From Bacteroidota bacterium (GTDB taxonomy: Bacteria > Bacteroidota > Bacteroidia > Chitinophagales > Chitinophagaceae): a stretch of 64,000 nt of DNA. The position numbers and the translations under genes were made by a program. The notes beneath the pieces are model-generated. The model was not told the origin of the DNA and did no database searches. It was given only the letters and a program-made list of their open reading frames with translations. Position 1 is the first letter of the stretch. Each line of letters opens with the position of its first letter. Of this stretch, positions 9,978 to 19,386 are shown piece after piece. Where the stretch lies: assembly GCA_947460595.1 (NCBI GenBank), contig CANHGS010000001.1, forward strand, positions 372,001-436,000, given 5' to 3'.

Positions 9978-11432
9978 ATGTTGGAGCCTCAATTGAAAAT
10001 ATTGGTAGTTGAAGATAATATGGGTGACTATTTTTTAGTTAACGAGTATTTGCATAGCAATTTCATTAACCCAATTATTATTCATAACCAACTATTGGAA
10101 GATGCTCATAGAAGTCTTACCAACGACCAGTTTGATGTAATTCTCCTTGATCTTACATTGCCTGATAGTAGTGGTAAGGAATCTGTTGATTCTGTGGTCA
10201 AAATGGCCAACGACGCTCCTGTTATTGTGCTTACAGGATATAGTGATAGGCAGTTTGCAATGGATAGTTTAAAATTAGGTGTACAGGATTATTTGATTAA
10301 AGATGAAGTAAACGCTTTTGTACTTCAGAAAAGTATTACTTATAGTATTGAGAGAAATAAGATTGGGAAAACGCTGGTACAGAATGAAAAACGATTTAGG
10401 GCGCTCATTGAAAATAGTACTGATGGGTTGATAGTTTGCTCTATAGATGGCCAGATTCAAGATTTGAGTAGTGCAGGACAAAAAATGATAGGATATACTA
10501 AAGAAGCATTAAGAGAGATATTGAGAGAGGACCTAGTTCATCCAAATGATTTTGAACATACAAGGGCTGCATTTTTAAGGGTACAAGAACAGCCTAATGC
10601 AATTGTGAGTGTGGAATACCGGTTTCTGCATGCAGAAAAGAAATATATATGGCTGGAAAGCTCTTTTCACAATTTACTTTTTGAACCTTCAGTAAGAGGT
10701 ATTGTTGAACATTTTAAAAATATTTCTGACAGAAAAGCTGCAGAAGACTCCATTAAAACATCGGAACAGAAATTAGAAGAAGAAAAGAACCAAAAGAGTT
10801 TGGAGATTACAGAAGCTGTTATTGCGGCCCAAGAAAGAGAACGTCAAGAAATTGGTTTAGAGTTACATGATAACGTTAACCAAATTTTAGCTGGATCTCT
10901 GATGTATTTAGGACTACTAAAAAAAGAACTCAATATTAATTCTGAGCTTTTCACTGATATTGATAAGTTAATTACGGGAGCCATCAATGAAATTAGAAGA
11001 CTTTCCCATTCTTTGATTCCGCCTTCTTTAAATGAAGTAGCCTTAGGTGAGGCGTTGGACCATTTTATTTCAGTAATGAAAAAAACCGGTGTGTTTGAGA
11101 TCAAAAAGGATTTACACGGGTTTAACGAAAATGCTATTTCTGATAAACTAAAATTGGCCATTTACCGAATTGTGCAAGAGCAATTCACAAATATTTTCAA
11201 ACACGCAAAAGCTAAAAAAATATTAATTAGGTTATACCATGAAAATGGAAAATTAAATCTTAGGATTAAGGATGATGGACTAGGCTTTAATGCGGCCATC
11301 GTATCAAGGGGGGTGGGATTAATTAATATTCAAACCAGAGCGTCCTTGTTCAATGGAACAATGGAAATTATCAGTGCTCCCGGACACGGAACTGAGTTAG
11401 TGGTTGTTTTTCTTGATTCTAGCTCAAAATAG
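9978..11432 (+). CDS. receiver-PAS-HisKA_3 hybrid sensor kinase (NarX/DegS type)
   Basis: The 484 residues comprise an N-terminal receiver at 5-125 (acidic pocket E12/D13, acceptor D58 in 'VILLDLTLPD', T86, K108), a PAS domain at about 135-250, a coiled segment, a HisKA_3 dimerisation domain at about 280-350 and a HATPase at about 385-480. The phospho-acceptor is H297 in 'LELHDNVNQIL', and the HATPase has 'DDGLGF' and 'GVGLINIQTRA'. There is no membrane segment. The input receiver suggests that it is itself phosphorylated by another kinase, such as the large kinase upstream, and then passes the signal to a LuxR-type regulator not present here. This routing is inference. Confidence 0.9.
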   Translation: MLEPQLKILVVEDNMGDYFLVNEYLHSNFINPIIIHNQLLEDAHRSLTNDQFDVILLDLTLPDSSGKESVDSVVKMANDAPVIVLTGYSDRQFAMDSLKLGVQDYLIKDEVNAFVLQKSITYSIERNKIGKTLVQNEKRFRALIENSTDGLIVCSIDGQIQDLSSAGQKMIGYTKEALREILREDLVHPNDFEHTRAAFLRVQEQPNAIVSVEYRFLHAEKKYIWLESSFHNLLFEPSVRGIVEHFKNISDRKAAEDSIKTSEQKLEEEKNQKSLEITEAVIAAQERERQEIGLELHDNVNQILAGSLMYLGLLKKELNINSELFTDIDKLITGAINEIRRLSHSLIPPSLNEVALGEALDHFISVMKKTGVFEIKKDLHGFNENAISDKLKLAIYRIVQEQFTNIFKHAKAKKILIRLYHENGKLNLRIKDDGLGFNAAIVSRGVGLINIQTRASLFNGTMEIISAPGHGTELVVVFLDSSSK

Positions 11433-11744
11433 CGGTAGTGTTTACTGAAAAGTTTAGCCATAAATTACTAGTGTGATCCTCCCTTAATTTATTTTAAAGC
11501 TACTCTCATCTCCATCAGGGCATCACTCCCAGACAAACAGTCCATCATTTGGGTAAGTGTTAACTTTCCTAGTTGATGACCACTAGTTTCTACATCACTA
11601 ATGCTTGTATGATAGAGGGTTGGAATGAACCAGGGGAAATCTAGAACATAGTAGTCGTTGATGGGATCCAACTAGTAGGTTGGTCCTTTAGATACGGGTT
11701 ATTTTAAAACAAAGCACTTTGATAATTGTACGGAGTTTAAAAAG
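11433..11744. other. intergenic region, convergent genes, with LacI-like fragment
   Basis: 312 bases between the kinase stop and the fructokinase stop. It contains the minus-strand fragment 11489-11671 described separately. No strong hairpin with a T-tract was seen, although both flanking genes end here. Confidence 0.5.
11489..11671 (-). pseudogene. possible C-terminal remnant of a LacI-family regulator
   Basis: A 60-codon frame opens with TTG just after an in-frame stop and has no ATG start. Its centre, 'GHQLGKLTLTQMMDCLSG' followed by 'MEMRVALK', has the spacing of the last helix and strand of LacI/PurR effector domains (the pattern G-x-x-A-x-x-L-L-x-x-I-x-G and then a V-x-L-x-P strand). 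The DNA-binding and core effector domains are absent. It lies just downstream of a fructokinase gene, a common neighbour of LacI regulators. The similarity is by eye only, and it could be a chance frame. Confidence 0.28.
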
Positions 11745-12695
11745 TTAATCGAAAATTTGATTGTTTAGGTATTTAAAAGCTTCCATCGCTCCAAGCCATT
11801 CACAGGTTCGTGCCCCAGCTTTATTGGCATTAGTGACCATTTTTTGCCAAACGTTTATTTCTAATGCAAGAATTTGTTCTAGTTTGTAATTGGCTAATTG
11901 ATAGAGCAAAGCTCCCACAAAAGCGTCACCTGCTCCAGTTGTATCTACTGTATTCACTACTATACTTGGAATAAGACAAGTGTTTCCATGAAAGCCCAGT
12001 AAAGTTCCATCCTTACCTAAGGTGATTGTAAAGATTGCGTTAGTGTTTTTTAATAAAGTAGCTACAGCCGCGTCCAGATTCTCTGTTCCCGTAATCAATA
12101 TGGCTTCTTCATCACTCATTTTAAAATAATGGCAATGGTTTAATAAGTTCCATGATTGCTTTATAAATGATACCGTATTATCTTTGAAAAGTAAATGTCT
12201 ATAATTAGGATCAAAGCTGATAAAAATGGATTGCATGCTAGCTCTTTCTACAAGCCTGAGATAAGCCTCTTGTAAGGGGCTTGGTAAGAATGCAGTTGCT
12301 GATCCAAAGTGAATGATAGAAATGTCTGTAAGGTCAATGGCTTCTATATCTGACTCAGATAATAATCCATCGGCTCCGCGATTAAATACAAAATCCCTTT
12401 CACCATCTTGCATCAGTGATACAAAGGCAAATGTGGTAAAATGGGTATCATCTAATAGCATGTATTTTGTAGAAACTCCAAAATCCTCCATAACTTGAAC
12501 CAGTTGTTTACCAAAGGGGTCATTGCCCACTTTAGCTGCTAGTTCAACTTGACCACCTAATGCAGCAACCGCTGCCGCAACATTAGTGGGAGCACCACCT
12601 GGTTTTTTTAAAAAATTTTGACCATTCAATAAACTACTTCCCTTGTCTGTGCAAATCATGTCAATTAAGGCTTCTCCTATGCAAAGTATTTTCAT
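11745..12695 (-). CDS. scrK: PfkB-family sugar kinase, probable fructokinase
   Basis: The 316-residue protein has the ribokinase/PfkB fold. The N-terminal signature is 'GEALIDMI' with 'KKPGGAPTNVAAAVAALGG' (substrate pocket and lid). The C-terminal signature is 'DTTGAGDAFVGALL' near residue 255, where the second Asp is the catalytic base and the GAGD forms the anion hole. Length and motifs fit bacterial fructokinases, which make fructose-6-phosphate in the cytosol. It differs clearly from the KdgK-type paralogue at 43092-44117. It lies alone on the minus strand, and no sucrose hydrolase or transporter is nearby. The substrate is inferred. Confidence 0.82.
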   Translation of the reverse strand: MKILCIGEALIDMICTDKGSSLLNGQNFLKKPGGAPTNVAAAVAALGGQVELAAKVGNDPFGKQLVQVMEDFGVSTKYMLLDDTHFTTFAFVSLMQDGERDFVFNRGADGLLSESDIEAIDLTDISIIHFGSATAFLPSPLQEAYLRLVERASMQSIFISFDPNYRHLLFKDNTVSFIKQSWNLLNHCHYFKMSDEEAILITGTENLDAAVATLLKNTNAIFTITLGKDGTLLGFHGNTCLIPSIVVNTVDTTGAGDAFVGALLYQLANYKLEQILALEINVWQKMVTNANKAGARTCEWLGAMEAFKYLNNQIFD

Positions 12696-12919
12696 CTGTT
12701 CTATTGATAGTTAATGCGTAACGTAAGAGCAAAAGTAATTAGATACCACCAAAGCTAATAGCCTTGCCTGGGTCATTATCCAATAGATGAGCCCCCCTAA
12801 TACACCAAGAAAACCACCTCACATCCAAAGGGTACTACTAAACGGACAAATAAATAGAAATAGGCTACAAAAGAGCCAGTTTGACAAGCTGCTTAGACAA
12901 ATAGCTAGAATTTCAACGT

Positions 12920-12937
12920 TACGGGAACGTTTGCGTA
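12920..12937. promoter_or_regulatory. candidate LacI-type operator, site A (upstream of SusC 1)
   Basis: TACGGGAACGTTTGCGTA, an imperfect palindrome centred on CG (12928/12929) with TACG...CGTA ends. It matches site B at 24666 in 15 of 18 positions and shares the AACG core with sites C and D. A central CpG is typical of LacI/PurR/CcpA operators. The likely regulator is the LacI protein at 21026-22057. Confidence 0.6.
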
Positions 12938-12964
12938 GAAAAAAAAACAAAATCCCATTAAGCC

Positions 12965-12999
12965 TTGTCTTTATAAGTGTAGCATTGGGGGTATTTTTG
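12965..12999 (+). promoter_or_regulatory. possible Bacteroidota-type promoter for SusC 1
   Basis: TATTTTTG at 12992-12999 matches the -7 element TAnnTTTG. A TTG at 12965-12967 could be the -33 element, but the 24-base gap is longer than the usual 19 or so. Site A lies about 28 bases upstream of it. Confidence 0.3.
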
Positions 13000-13112
13000 A
13001 ATGGTTTTCCAAAAGGAAATCAAAAGTTACCCAATCACAAAACGATTTTTTTATTAAACTGCTTGCTATGTTCTTATTACATCCGAATCTCGGTTGTGGA
13101 AGCCATTTTTCT

Positions 13113-16100
13113 ATGGACCTTCCAAATCTTAAAACCAATGTACCCAAACTTCGATTACCCAATTTCATGGAAATCCCTTCTAAAATATTGATGGGGCTTA
13201 TATTGCTTTTGGGAATTGCTTTGTTTCAGACAAGTTTGATGGCTCAAAATGCAAACAAAACCGTTATAGGTAAAGTGCTAGGTGCTAGCAATCAACCTTT
13301 GGAAGGAGTGACTATTTCTCAAAAAGGGGCTACAAAAATGTCTTTAACCAACAAGGAAGGTATATACAACATTTCAGTTCCCGGAAATGCTATCCTTGTT
13401 TTTAGTTATGTTGGATATGTGGCTAAACAAGAATCGGTAAATAATAGAACAGAAATCAACTTGAGTCTGGTTCAAGAAAATGCCCTGTCTGAGGAAGTAG
13501 TTGTAATTGGTTACCAAACCATCAAAAGGAAAAACTTGCTTGCCTCTGTTTCCAGTGTAAGCGCCAAAGACCTTAAAGATATTCCAGTGAATTCTGCTGC
13601 GGAAGCTTTGAATGGACGGCTAGCTGGTGTTACAGCTTCTACCGCCGAAGGTTCTCCTGATGCGGATGTTCGTGTTAGAATTAGAGGGGGTATGTCAATT
13701 ACAGGTGATAACTCTCCTTTGTACATAGTGGATGGTGTTCAAGTAGAAAATGGTTTGTCTGCTCTTGCACCACAAAATATTCAAACCATTGACGTTTTAA
13801 AAGACGCTGCCGCTACAGCTATCTATGGTGCTAGGGGGGCTAATGGTGTTATTGTCATTACTACAAAAAGTGGTAGACAGGGTAAAATGACCCTTAGTTA
13901 CAATGGATTTGTTGGTGTAAAAAGCTTGGCAAAAAAATTAGGTGTGTTAAGCCCATATGATTATGTCATGTATCAGTCTGAACGTTCTAGAGGTAGTAGT
14001 ACAGATAGTACCACATTTACAAAAAATTTTGGTACTACATGGGATACACTTGCTAATTATAAAAATGTTAGCCCAGTTGATTGGCAAGATGAGATTGCCG
14101 GAAGAACGGGTGTTTTGCAAACCCATAGTCTAAATGCTTCAGGGGGAAACAAAAAAATTACTTACAATTTTGGTTATACATTCAATGGCGACAAAGCAAT
14201 TTTGTTGAATTCAGATTATAAAAGGCATTTACTAAACTTAAAAGCTGATTATAGAATCACCAATAATCTGCGTGCTAGTTTATCTACAAGGTATACTAAC
14301 ACCAATGTTCTAGGTGCTGGTGTTTCTTCCGAGCAAGGTTCTTCTTATAGTAGACTTCGTAATGCGGTAAAATACAGACCTTTCTTATCAAATAACCAAG
14401 ACATTGATGATGCAGATCCATTAGCTGATCCAAATGTTGGGAATGGGTTGAACTTAGTAAATCCTATTTCTTTAGCAAATGCAGAGTATAGGAAAAAAAC
14501 TACTGATGTATTTAACGTAACAGTTTCTCTACAATATAATATAGCAAAAAATCTGAGCTTCAAATCTACGTTTGGATATGATGATAGCAAGTTAATCGAT
14601 CGCCAGTTCAGTGACTCTATTACCCCATATTCAGTAATCCAAGGTTCTAGAAAGCCTATAGCACAGCTTGATACTGTTACCAAGAAAACTATTACCAATA
14701 GTAATGTACTTACTTACTCTATTAGTAAATTCAAGGGTAAGCATGATTTTGACTTCTTAGTTGGTGAAGAAACCTATGATTTAAAAACAGAATCTCATAC
14801 ACAATTAATTAGAAACTATCCAACCTTTACAGCACCTAACGATGCTTTTGATAAACTGGGTTTAGGTATTCCCTTTACTGGATATCCTAAGTTTGGTAAA
14901 ACTAGATATACCAATCTCTCCTTCTTTAGTAGGATTAATTATACCTATGATAACAAGTACTATTTCTCCTTTAATGTACGCGCTGATGGAGCATCAAAAT
15001 TTGCACCGGGTAAACAATGGGGTTATTTTCCTGCAGGATCATTTGCATGGAGAGTAAAGAATGAGAAATTTATGGAAAATGTTCGCTTTATCAGTGACCT
15101 TAAATTTAGGGCCAGTTATGGTAATGTAGGTAATAATAGAATTAATGATTACTTATTCTTGACCACATTTAAAAATGATGGAACCTACTATTACGGCATC
15201 AACAACCAAGCGGTTACTGCCTATTATTCTGCCGGATTAGTAAATGAGGCTTTACAGTGGGAGTCTAATGAAAGCCAAAACTATGGTATGGACCTAGGTC
15301 TATTCAAAGACAGGGTTTCATTAAGCGTTGATGTTTATAATAATAATGCCAAAAATCTATTATTGAATGTACCCATTGCTTCCACCTATGGATATGCTAC
15401 CCAATTGCAAAATATTGGTAAGACATCTAATAAGGGGGTTGAATTTCAATTGAATGCACTGGTGATTAAAAAATCAGCATTTACATGGAATTCCAATTTC
15501 AACATGGCATTTAATAAAAACAAAGTAGAAGCACTAGGATTAAATCAAACCTTGTTCTATCCTGCTGCAAGCTGGGGTGTTTCTGGACAGCCTACTGACT
15601 ATATTATTCGTATAGGAGATCCAGTAGGTTCTATGTGGGGTTTAGTGAATGATGGATTCTATAAAGTGTCAGACTTTGATTACGATGCTGCAACAAGTGT
15701 GTATACGCTGAAAGCCGGTACAGTAAATAATTCAGGTATTATTGGAACCATTCAACCTGGTTCAGTAAAATTCAAGGATTTGGATGGTGACGGTGTGATT
15801 AATTTGGATAAAGACAGAACCATCATTGGAAACCCAACTCCAAAATTCACAGGTGGTTGGAATAACCAATTCACGTATAAAAATTGGGATATGAGTTTGT
15901 TTGTAAACTTCTCTTATGGCAATGATATTTACAATGCTAATAAGGTTGAGTTTACAAATGGATATACTGGTAATTCAAATATGATTGACCTAATGGCTGG
16001 CCGTTGGAAAGTGGTAACCGCCACTGGTCAGACTGCACAATGGGTAAATTCAACAGGTAAAGTGGTAGGGATTGCACCAGACCAATTATCTGCTTTGAAT

Positions 16101-16415
16101 GCGAATGCAAGTATTTGGCAGCCAATTAAAGGATCAGGAGCATTCTATCCTAGTTCATGGGCCATTGAAGATGGATCTTTCTTGAGAATTAACAACTTAA
16201 CACTTGGATATAGTGTACCAGTTGAGAAATTGAGTAAGATGAAAATCAGTAAACTGAGATTTTACTTCACAGCAAATAACCTAGCTGTATTCTCCAAATA
16301 CACAGGATATGATCCAGAAGTAAGTGTTAAAAACAGTCCGTTGACTCCAGGTCTAGATTATTCCGCTTATCCAAAAAGCCGCAGTTTCATCTTTGGTGTA
16401 AATGCAAGCTTTTAA
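13113..16415 (+). CDS. susC: SusC/RagA-type TonB-linked outer-membrane transporter (first pair)
   Basis: About 1100 residues. After the signal peptide (hydrophobic run ending 'TSLMAQ') comes a carboxypeptidase-like beta-sandwich (about residues 50-125). The SusC plug follows with 'SEEVVVIGYQT', 'PLYIVDGVQV' and 'AATAIYGARGANGVIVITT', and then the 22-strand barrel to the C-terminus. SusC proteins import oligosaccharides using TonB energy, with the SusD partner encoded 23 bases downstream. In-frame starts exist at 13068 (ATG), 13113 (ATG preceded by GGAAG about 12 bases upstream) and 13167 (ATG directly before the hydrophobic segment). I chose 13113. Operator site A lies upstream. The surrounding genes point to pectic oligosaccharides as cargo. 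Confidence 0.93.
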   Translation: MDLPNLKTNVPKLRLPNFMEIPSKILMGLILLLGIALFQTSLMAQNANKTVIGKVLGASNQPLEGVTISQKGATKMSLTNKEGIYNISVPGNAILVFSYVGYVAKQESVNNRTEINLSLVQENALSEEVVVIGYQTIKRKNLLASVSSVSAKDLKDIPVNSAAEALNGRLAGVTASTAEGSPDADVRVRIRGGMSITGDNSPLYIVDGVQVENGLSALAPQNIQTIDVLKDAAATAIYGARGANGVIVITTKSGRQGKMTLSYNGFVGVKSLAKKLGVLSPYDYVMYQSERSRGSSTDSTTFTKNFGTTWDTLANYKNVSPVDWQDEIAGRTGVLQTHSLNASGGNKKITYNFGYTFNGDKAILLNSDYKRHLLNLKADYRITNNLRASLSTRYTNTNVLGAGVSSEQGSSYSRLRNAVKYRPFLSNNQDIDDADPLADPNVGNGLNLVNPISLANAEYRKKTTDVFNVTVSLQYNIAKNLSFKSTFGYDDSKLIDRQFSDSITPYSVIQGSRKPIAQLDTVTKKTITNSNVLTYSISKFKGKHDFDFLVGEETYDLKTESHTQLIRNYPTFTAPNDAFDKLGLGIPFTGYPKFGKTRYTNLSFFSRINYTYDNKYYFSFNVRADGASKFAPGKQWGYFPAGSFAWRVKNEKFMENVRFISDLKFRASYGNVGNNRINDYLFLTTFKNDGTYYYGINNQAVTAYYSAGLVNEALQWESNESQNYGMDLGLFKDRVSLSVDVYNNNAKNLLLNVPIASTYGYATQLQNIGKTSNKGVEFQLNALVIKKSAFTWNSNFNMAFNKNKVEALGLNQTLFYPAASWGVSGQPTDYIIRIGDPVGSMWGLVNDGFYKVSDFDYDAATSVYTLKAGTVNNSGIIGTIQPGSVKFKDLDGDGVINLDKDRTIIGNPTPKFTGGWNNQFTYKNWDMSLFVNFSYGNDIYNANKVEFTNGYTGNSNMIDLMAGRWKVVTATGQTAQWVNSTGKVVGIAPDQLSALNANASIWQPIKGSGAFYPSSWAIEDGSFLRINNLTLGYSVPVEKLSKMKISKLRFYFTANNLAVFSKYTGYDPEVSVKNSPLTPGLDYSAYPKSRSFIFGVNASF

Positions 16416-16438
16416 TTCAAACCACAAATTTTTGCAAC

Positions 16439-18259
16439 ATGAATAAGAAATATTTTAATAAACTGACTTTTCTGGCCATCATGGCTATGCTAATGGTAAT
16501 CACCGGATGCAAGAAATTCTTAGATCAACAACCTATTACAGACGTAAGTGCAGAAGTTGCTTTCAGCGATGTTCCTAGTGCTTATAAAGCCTTGGCTGGA
16601 GCCTATAGTCGTATGGTAGGGGATGCCGGTTTTGGTATTCGTCTAAGTTTGTATTATACTGTTGATACAGATGAAATGCAAGGTCCAGGTGGAGCAGCAG
16701 ACAATGACCGTAGAGATTTGGCAAGGTATTCAGCTACTTCTGGTAATGCTCAAATAACCAATCCATTTAATCAGCTATTTACTGGAATTGAATTCTCCAA
16801 TATTTGCATTGCCAATATTCCTAAAATGGATATGTATAACAATGGTACAGAACAAGAGAAAAAGCAATTACGCAGGATGTATGGTGAAGCACTTACACTT
16901 AGAGCACAGTATTATTTTCAGGCTATTGTAAATTGGGGTGATTTACCTGCACACTTTAGACCAGCTTCTGAATTAGCTTCTTCGGATCCTTTTCCTGTAA
17001 GAACCAACAGAGACACCATTTATAATAGATTGTTAGCAGATTTAAAATTGGCTTCTGAATTAGTGCCTTGGCGTAATGAATTGGCTGCTATTGGAGATCC
17101 TTCAGACGAACGCATCACCAAGGGTACAGTTAAAGGATTGCGAGCAAGAATTGCCTTGTTCCGTGGTGGATATGCTTTAAGAACTGATGGTACCATGAAG
17201 AGAAATGCTGACTATCAAACCTATTATCAGATAGCTAAAGATGAATGCAATGAAATCATGAATTCCAATCAACACGCTTTGAATCCAAGTTTTAAATCAC
17301 TGTGGAAAGACCAAGTAAATGCACATGCTGTTGCTGATCCACAAGGGGAACTCATGTTTCAAGCAAGTGGTATTGGTGGAGTAGGAGCAGCGGATACTAA
17401 ATTGGCTTATTACAATGGCCCAACAGTGAACAGCTTGGGTAATAAAAGTATCAACGTATTGCCTACTTATTTTTATGCATTTGATAGTACTGATTTGCGC
17501 AGAGATGTAACCTGTGCCATTTATAATGTTGCAGCTGATGGTGTAACAAAAATTGGTCAAGCTATTACAGCCATCTGTGATGGAAAGTATCGCAGAGATT
17601 GGATTACCAATCCATCTTATGCTCCAACTAATGCCATTCAATATTTTGGATTAAAATGGCAGATTCTACGTTATTCAGATGTATTATTAATGTATGCAGA
17701 AGCAGAAAATGAATTAAATGGTCCAACCGCAGCTGCTTATACTGCTATTAACCAAGTAAGAAGAAGGGGATATGGTAAAGCAATTGGTACAGCAGATGCA
17801 ACTGTTGATTTGCCAACTGGTTTGAGTAAATCCACTTTCTTTGATGCCATTGTTAAAGAACGTTCATTGGAATTAGGCGGTGAAGGTGTTCGTAAGTTTG
17901 ACTTAATTAGATGGAATTTATTGGCTCAAAAAATTGCTGATACAAAAGCTGCATTGTTGGCTATGTCTACACTTTCAGCCCCTTATAATACCTTGCCGAT
18001 TTCTATGTATTTTAGAACAACTGGCACTTCTGATGACAATAGTTTCACTGGTGGATTGTGGGTAAACTCATTCTATAAAACTGCCCCAACAGCTACTCCA
18101 ACAGGTACTACTAGGGTAACTTGGTTGAGTGCCGCCATTAATACAACTGCATTGTCAAGATATGCTACAGGTTTTACTACTGGAAAATCTGAATTGCTTC
18201 CTTTGCCTCAACCAGCTAGGGACGCTAATATTAATCTAACACAAAATCCAGGTTATTAA
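16439..18259 (+). CDS. susD: SusD/RagB-type surface glycan-binding lipoprotein (first pair)
   Basis: The 606-residue lipoprotein has signal sequence 'LMVITGCKKFLDQQP', with the lipidated Cys near residue 24. The SusD tetratricopeptide-like helical core follows, and the C-terminal region has the usual 'RWQILRYSDVLLMYAEAENEL' type motif near residue 410 (here 'LKWQILRYSDVLLMYAEA') and 'VKERSLELGGEGVRKFDLIRW' near 480 (part). SusD caps the SusC barrel and delivers glycan. It is 23 bases after the SusC stop, and a strong terminator at 18292 ends the unit. Confidence 0.93.
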   Translation: MNKKYFNKLTFLAIMAMLMVITGCKKFLDQQPITDVSAEVAFSDVPSAYKALAGAYSRMVGDAGFGIRLSLYYTVDTDEMQGPGGAADNDRRDLARYSATSGNAQITNPFNQLFTGIEFSNICIANIPKMDMYNNGTEQEKKQLRRMYGEALTLRAQYYFQAIVNWGDLPAHFRPASELASSDPFPVRTNRDTIYNRLLADLKLASELVPWRNELAAIGDPSDERITKGTVKGLRARIALFRGGYALRTDGTMKRNADYQTYYQIAKDECNEIMNSNQHALNPSFKSLWKDQVNAHAVADPQGELMFQASGIGGVGAADTKLAYYNGPTVNSLGNKSINVLPTYFYAFDSTDLRRDVTCAIYNVAADGVTKIGQAITAICDGKYRRDWITNPSYAPTNAIQYFGLKWQILRYSDVLLMYAEAENELNGPTAAAYTAINQVRRRGYGKAIGTADATVDLPTGLSKSTFFDAIVKERSLELGGEGVRKFDLIRWNLLAQKIADTKAALLAMSTLSAPYNTLPISMYFRTTGTSDDNSFTGGLWVNSFYKTAPTATPTGTTRVTWLSAAINTTALSRYATGFTTGKSELLPLPQPARDANINLTQNPGY

Positions 18260-18291
18260 AATGGTCAATCTTGGATAATATAAAAGTTATG

Positions 18292-18324
18292 AGGCTGTCA
18301 TGTAAATGGCAGCCTTATTTTTTT
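18292..18324 (+). terminator. Rho-independent terminator after first SusCD pair
   Basis: AGGCTGTCA, loop TGTAAA, TGGCAGCCT (9 pairs including one T-G wobble) at 18292-18315, followed by a TATTTTTTTG tract. It separates the SusCD pair from the CE8 gene at 18352. Confidence 0.85.
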
Positions 18325-18351
18325 GATTAATTTTAGCTTTATTAGAAGAGT

Positions 18352-19371
18352 ATGAAAACTGTATTTTGTTTATTAATATCTGCTTTTTATTATGTAAGCC
18401 ATTTAAATGCTTTTGCACAAAATGCTACTTCTCCTCCAGCATACCCAAGCCAAATTATTGTTGCATTGGACGGATCTGGAAACTATACATCTATACAAGA
18501 AGCCATTAATTCAACACGTGATGTATCAATTTTCAGAGTAGAGATTCGCATAAAAAATGGCAGATACCATGAGAAGCTAAACATACCCTCATGGAAAACC
18601 AATATTTCTCTTATTGGTGAATCAAAAGAAAGAACCATTATTAGTTATGATGACTATTCGGGTAAGAAAGTTCCTGGCGGCAAGGATCAGTATGGAAGAG
18701 ATAAATTTGGCACATTTACTTCCTACACGGTGCTGGTTCAAGGAAATGGATTTATTGCCGAAAACCTGACAATTGAAAATACTGCTGGTAGGGTAGGCCA
18801 GGCAGTAGCCCTGCATATTGAAGCGGATAGAGTGTTGATTAAAAATTGTAGGTTATTGGGCAATCAAGACACCCTGTATTTAACCAAGGAAAATGCAAGA
18901 CAGTATTTCTTGAATTGCGATATAGAAGGCACAACCGATTTTATTTTTGGTGAGGCGGTAGCGCTATTTGAAAACTGTGTGATAAAAAGTTTGGTCAATT
19001 CTTATTTCACTGCAGCATCCACCCAAGAAGGGCAAAGATTTGGTTTTGTATTTCTGAACTGTAAATTAATTGCCGATTCCGCAGCTACAAAAGTCTTTTT
19101 AGGCAGACCCTGGAGACCCTATGCAAAAACAGTTTTTTTGCACTGTGAGCTTGGTTCACATATTGTTGTAGAGGGATGGAATGAATGGAAGGGAGATGCA
19201 ATGTTTCCTGACAAAGAAAAAACAGCCTATTATGCTGAATTTGAAAATACAGGTGCTGGTGCTAAAACCCAAGGAAGGGTAAGTTGGTCTAAGCAATTGT
19301 CAAAAAAAGAAAGCAAAATATACCAGCCTAGAAATATTCTGAAAGGAATGGATGATTGGTGGCCTTTATAA
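18352..19371 (+). CDS. pectin methylesterase, carbohydrate esterase family 8
   Basis: A 339-residue exported enzyme (signal peptide 1-22, ending 'NAFAQ') with one right-handed beta-helix CE8 domain. All catalytic elements of the family are visible: Q172-D173 in 'LLGNQDTLYL' (oxyanion Gln and acid/base Asp), the nucleophile D196 in 'GTTDFIFGEA', and R252 in 'FLGRPWRPYA'. It removes methyl esters from homogalacturonan so that lyases and GH28 can cut it. It follows a terminator, so it probably has its own promoter. The GH43 gene starts 15 bases after its stop. Confidence 0.93.
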   Translation: MKTVFCLLISAFYYVSHLNAFAQNATSPPAYPSQIIVALDGSGNYTSIQEAINSTRDVSIFRVEIRIKNGRYHEKLNIPSWKTNISLIGESKERTIISYDDYSGKKVPGGKDQYGRDKFGTFTSYTVLVQGNGFIAENLTIENTAGRVGQAVALHIEADRVLIKNCRLLGNQDTLYLTKENARQYFLNCDIEGTTDFIFGEAVALFENCVIKSLVNSYFTAASTQEGQRFGFVFLNCKLIADSAATKVFLGRPWRPYAKTVFLHCELGSHIVVEGWNEWKGDAMFPDKEKTAYYAEFENTGAGAKTQGRVSWSKQLSKKESKIYQPRNILKGMDDWWPL

Positions 19372-19386
19372 ACTTATCTTATTAGT

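Larger units (their letters stand above)
12696..13112. other. intergenic control region between fructokinase and the first SusC gene
   Basis: 417 bases between divergent genes. It holds the operator candidate at 12920-12937 and a possible promoter at 12965-12999. A 134-codon plus-strand frame (12787-13191) crosses it but overlaps the SusC start and looks like non-coding composition. Confidence 0.6.

Noticed and set aside
12714..12731. ATGCGTAACGTAAG region as a fifth LacI operator
   Set aside because: Has an AACG core but lacks the paired TACG...CGTA ends and is not palindromic.
12787..13191. 134-codon plus-strand frame upstream of SusC 1
   Set aside because: Crosses operator A and the SusC start in another frame; unusual residue composition and no recognisable domain.
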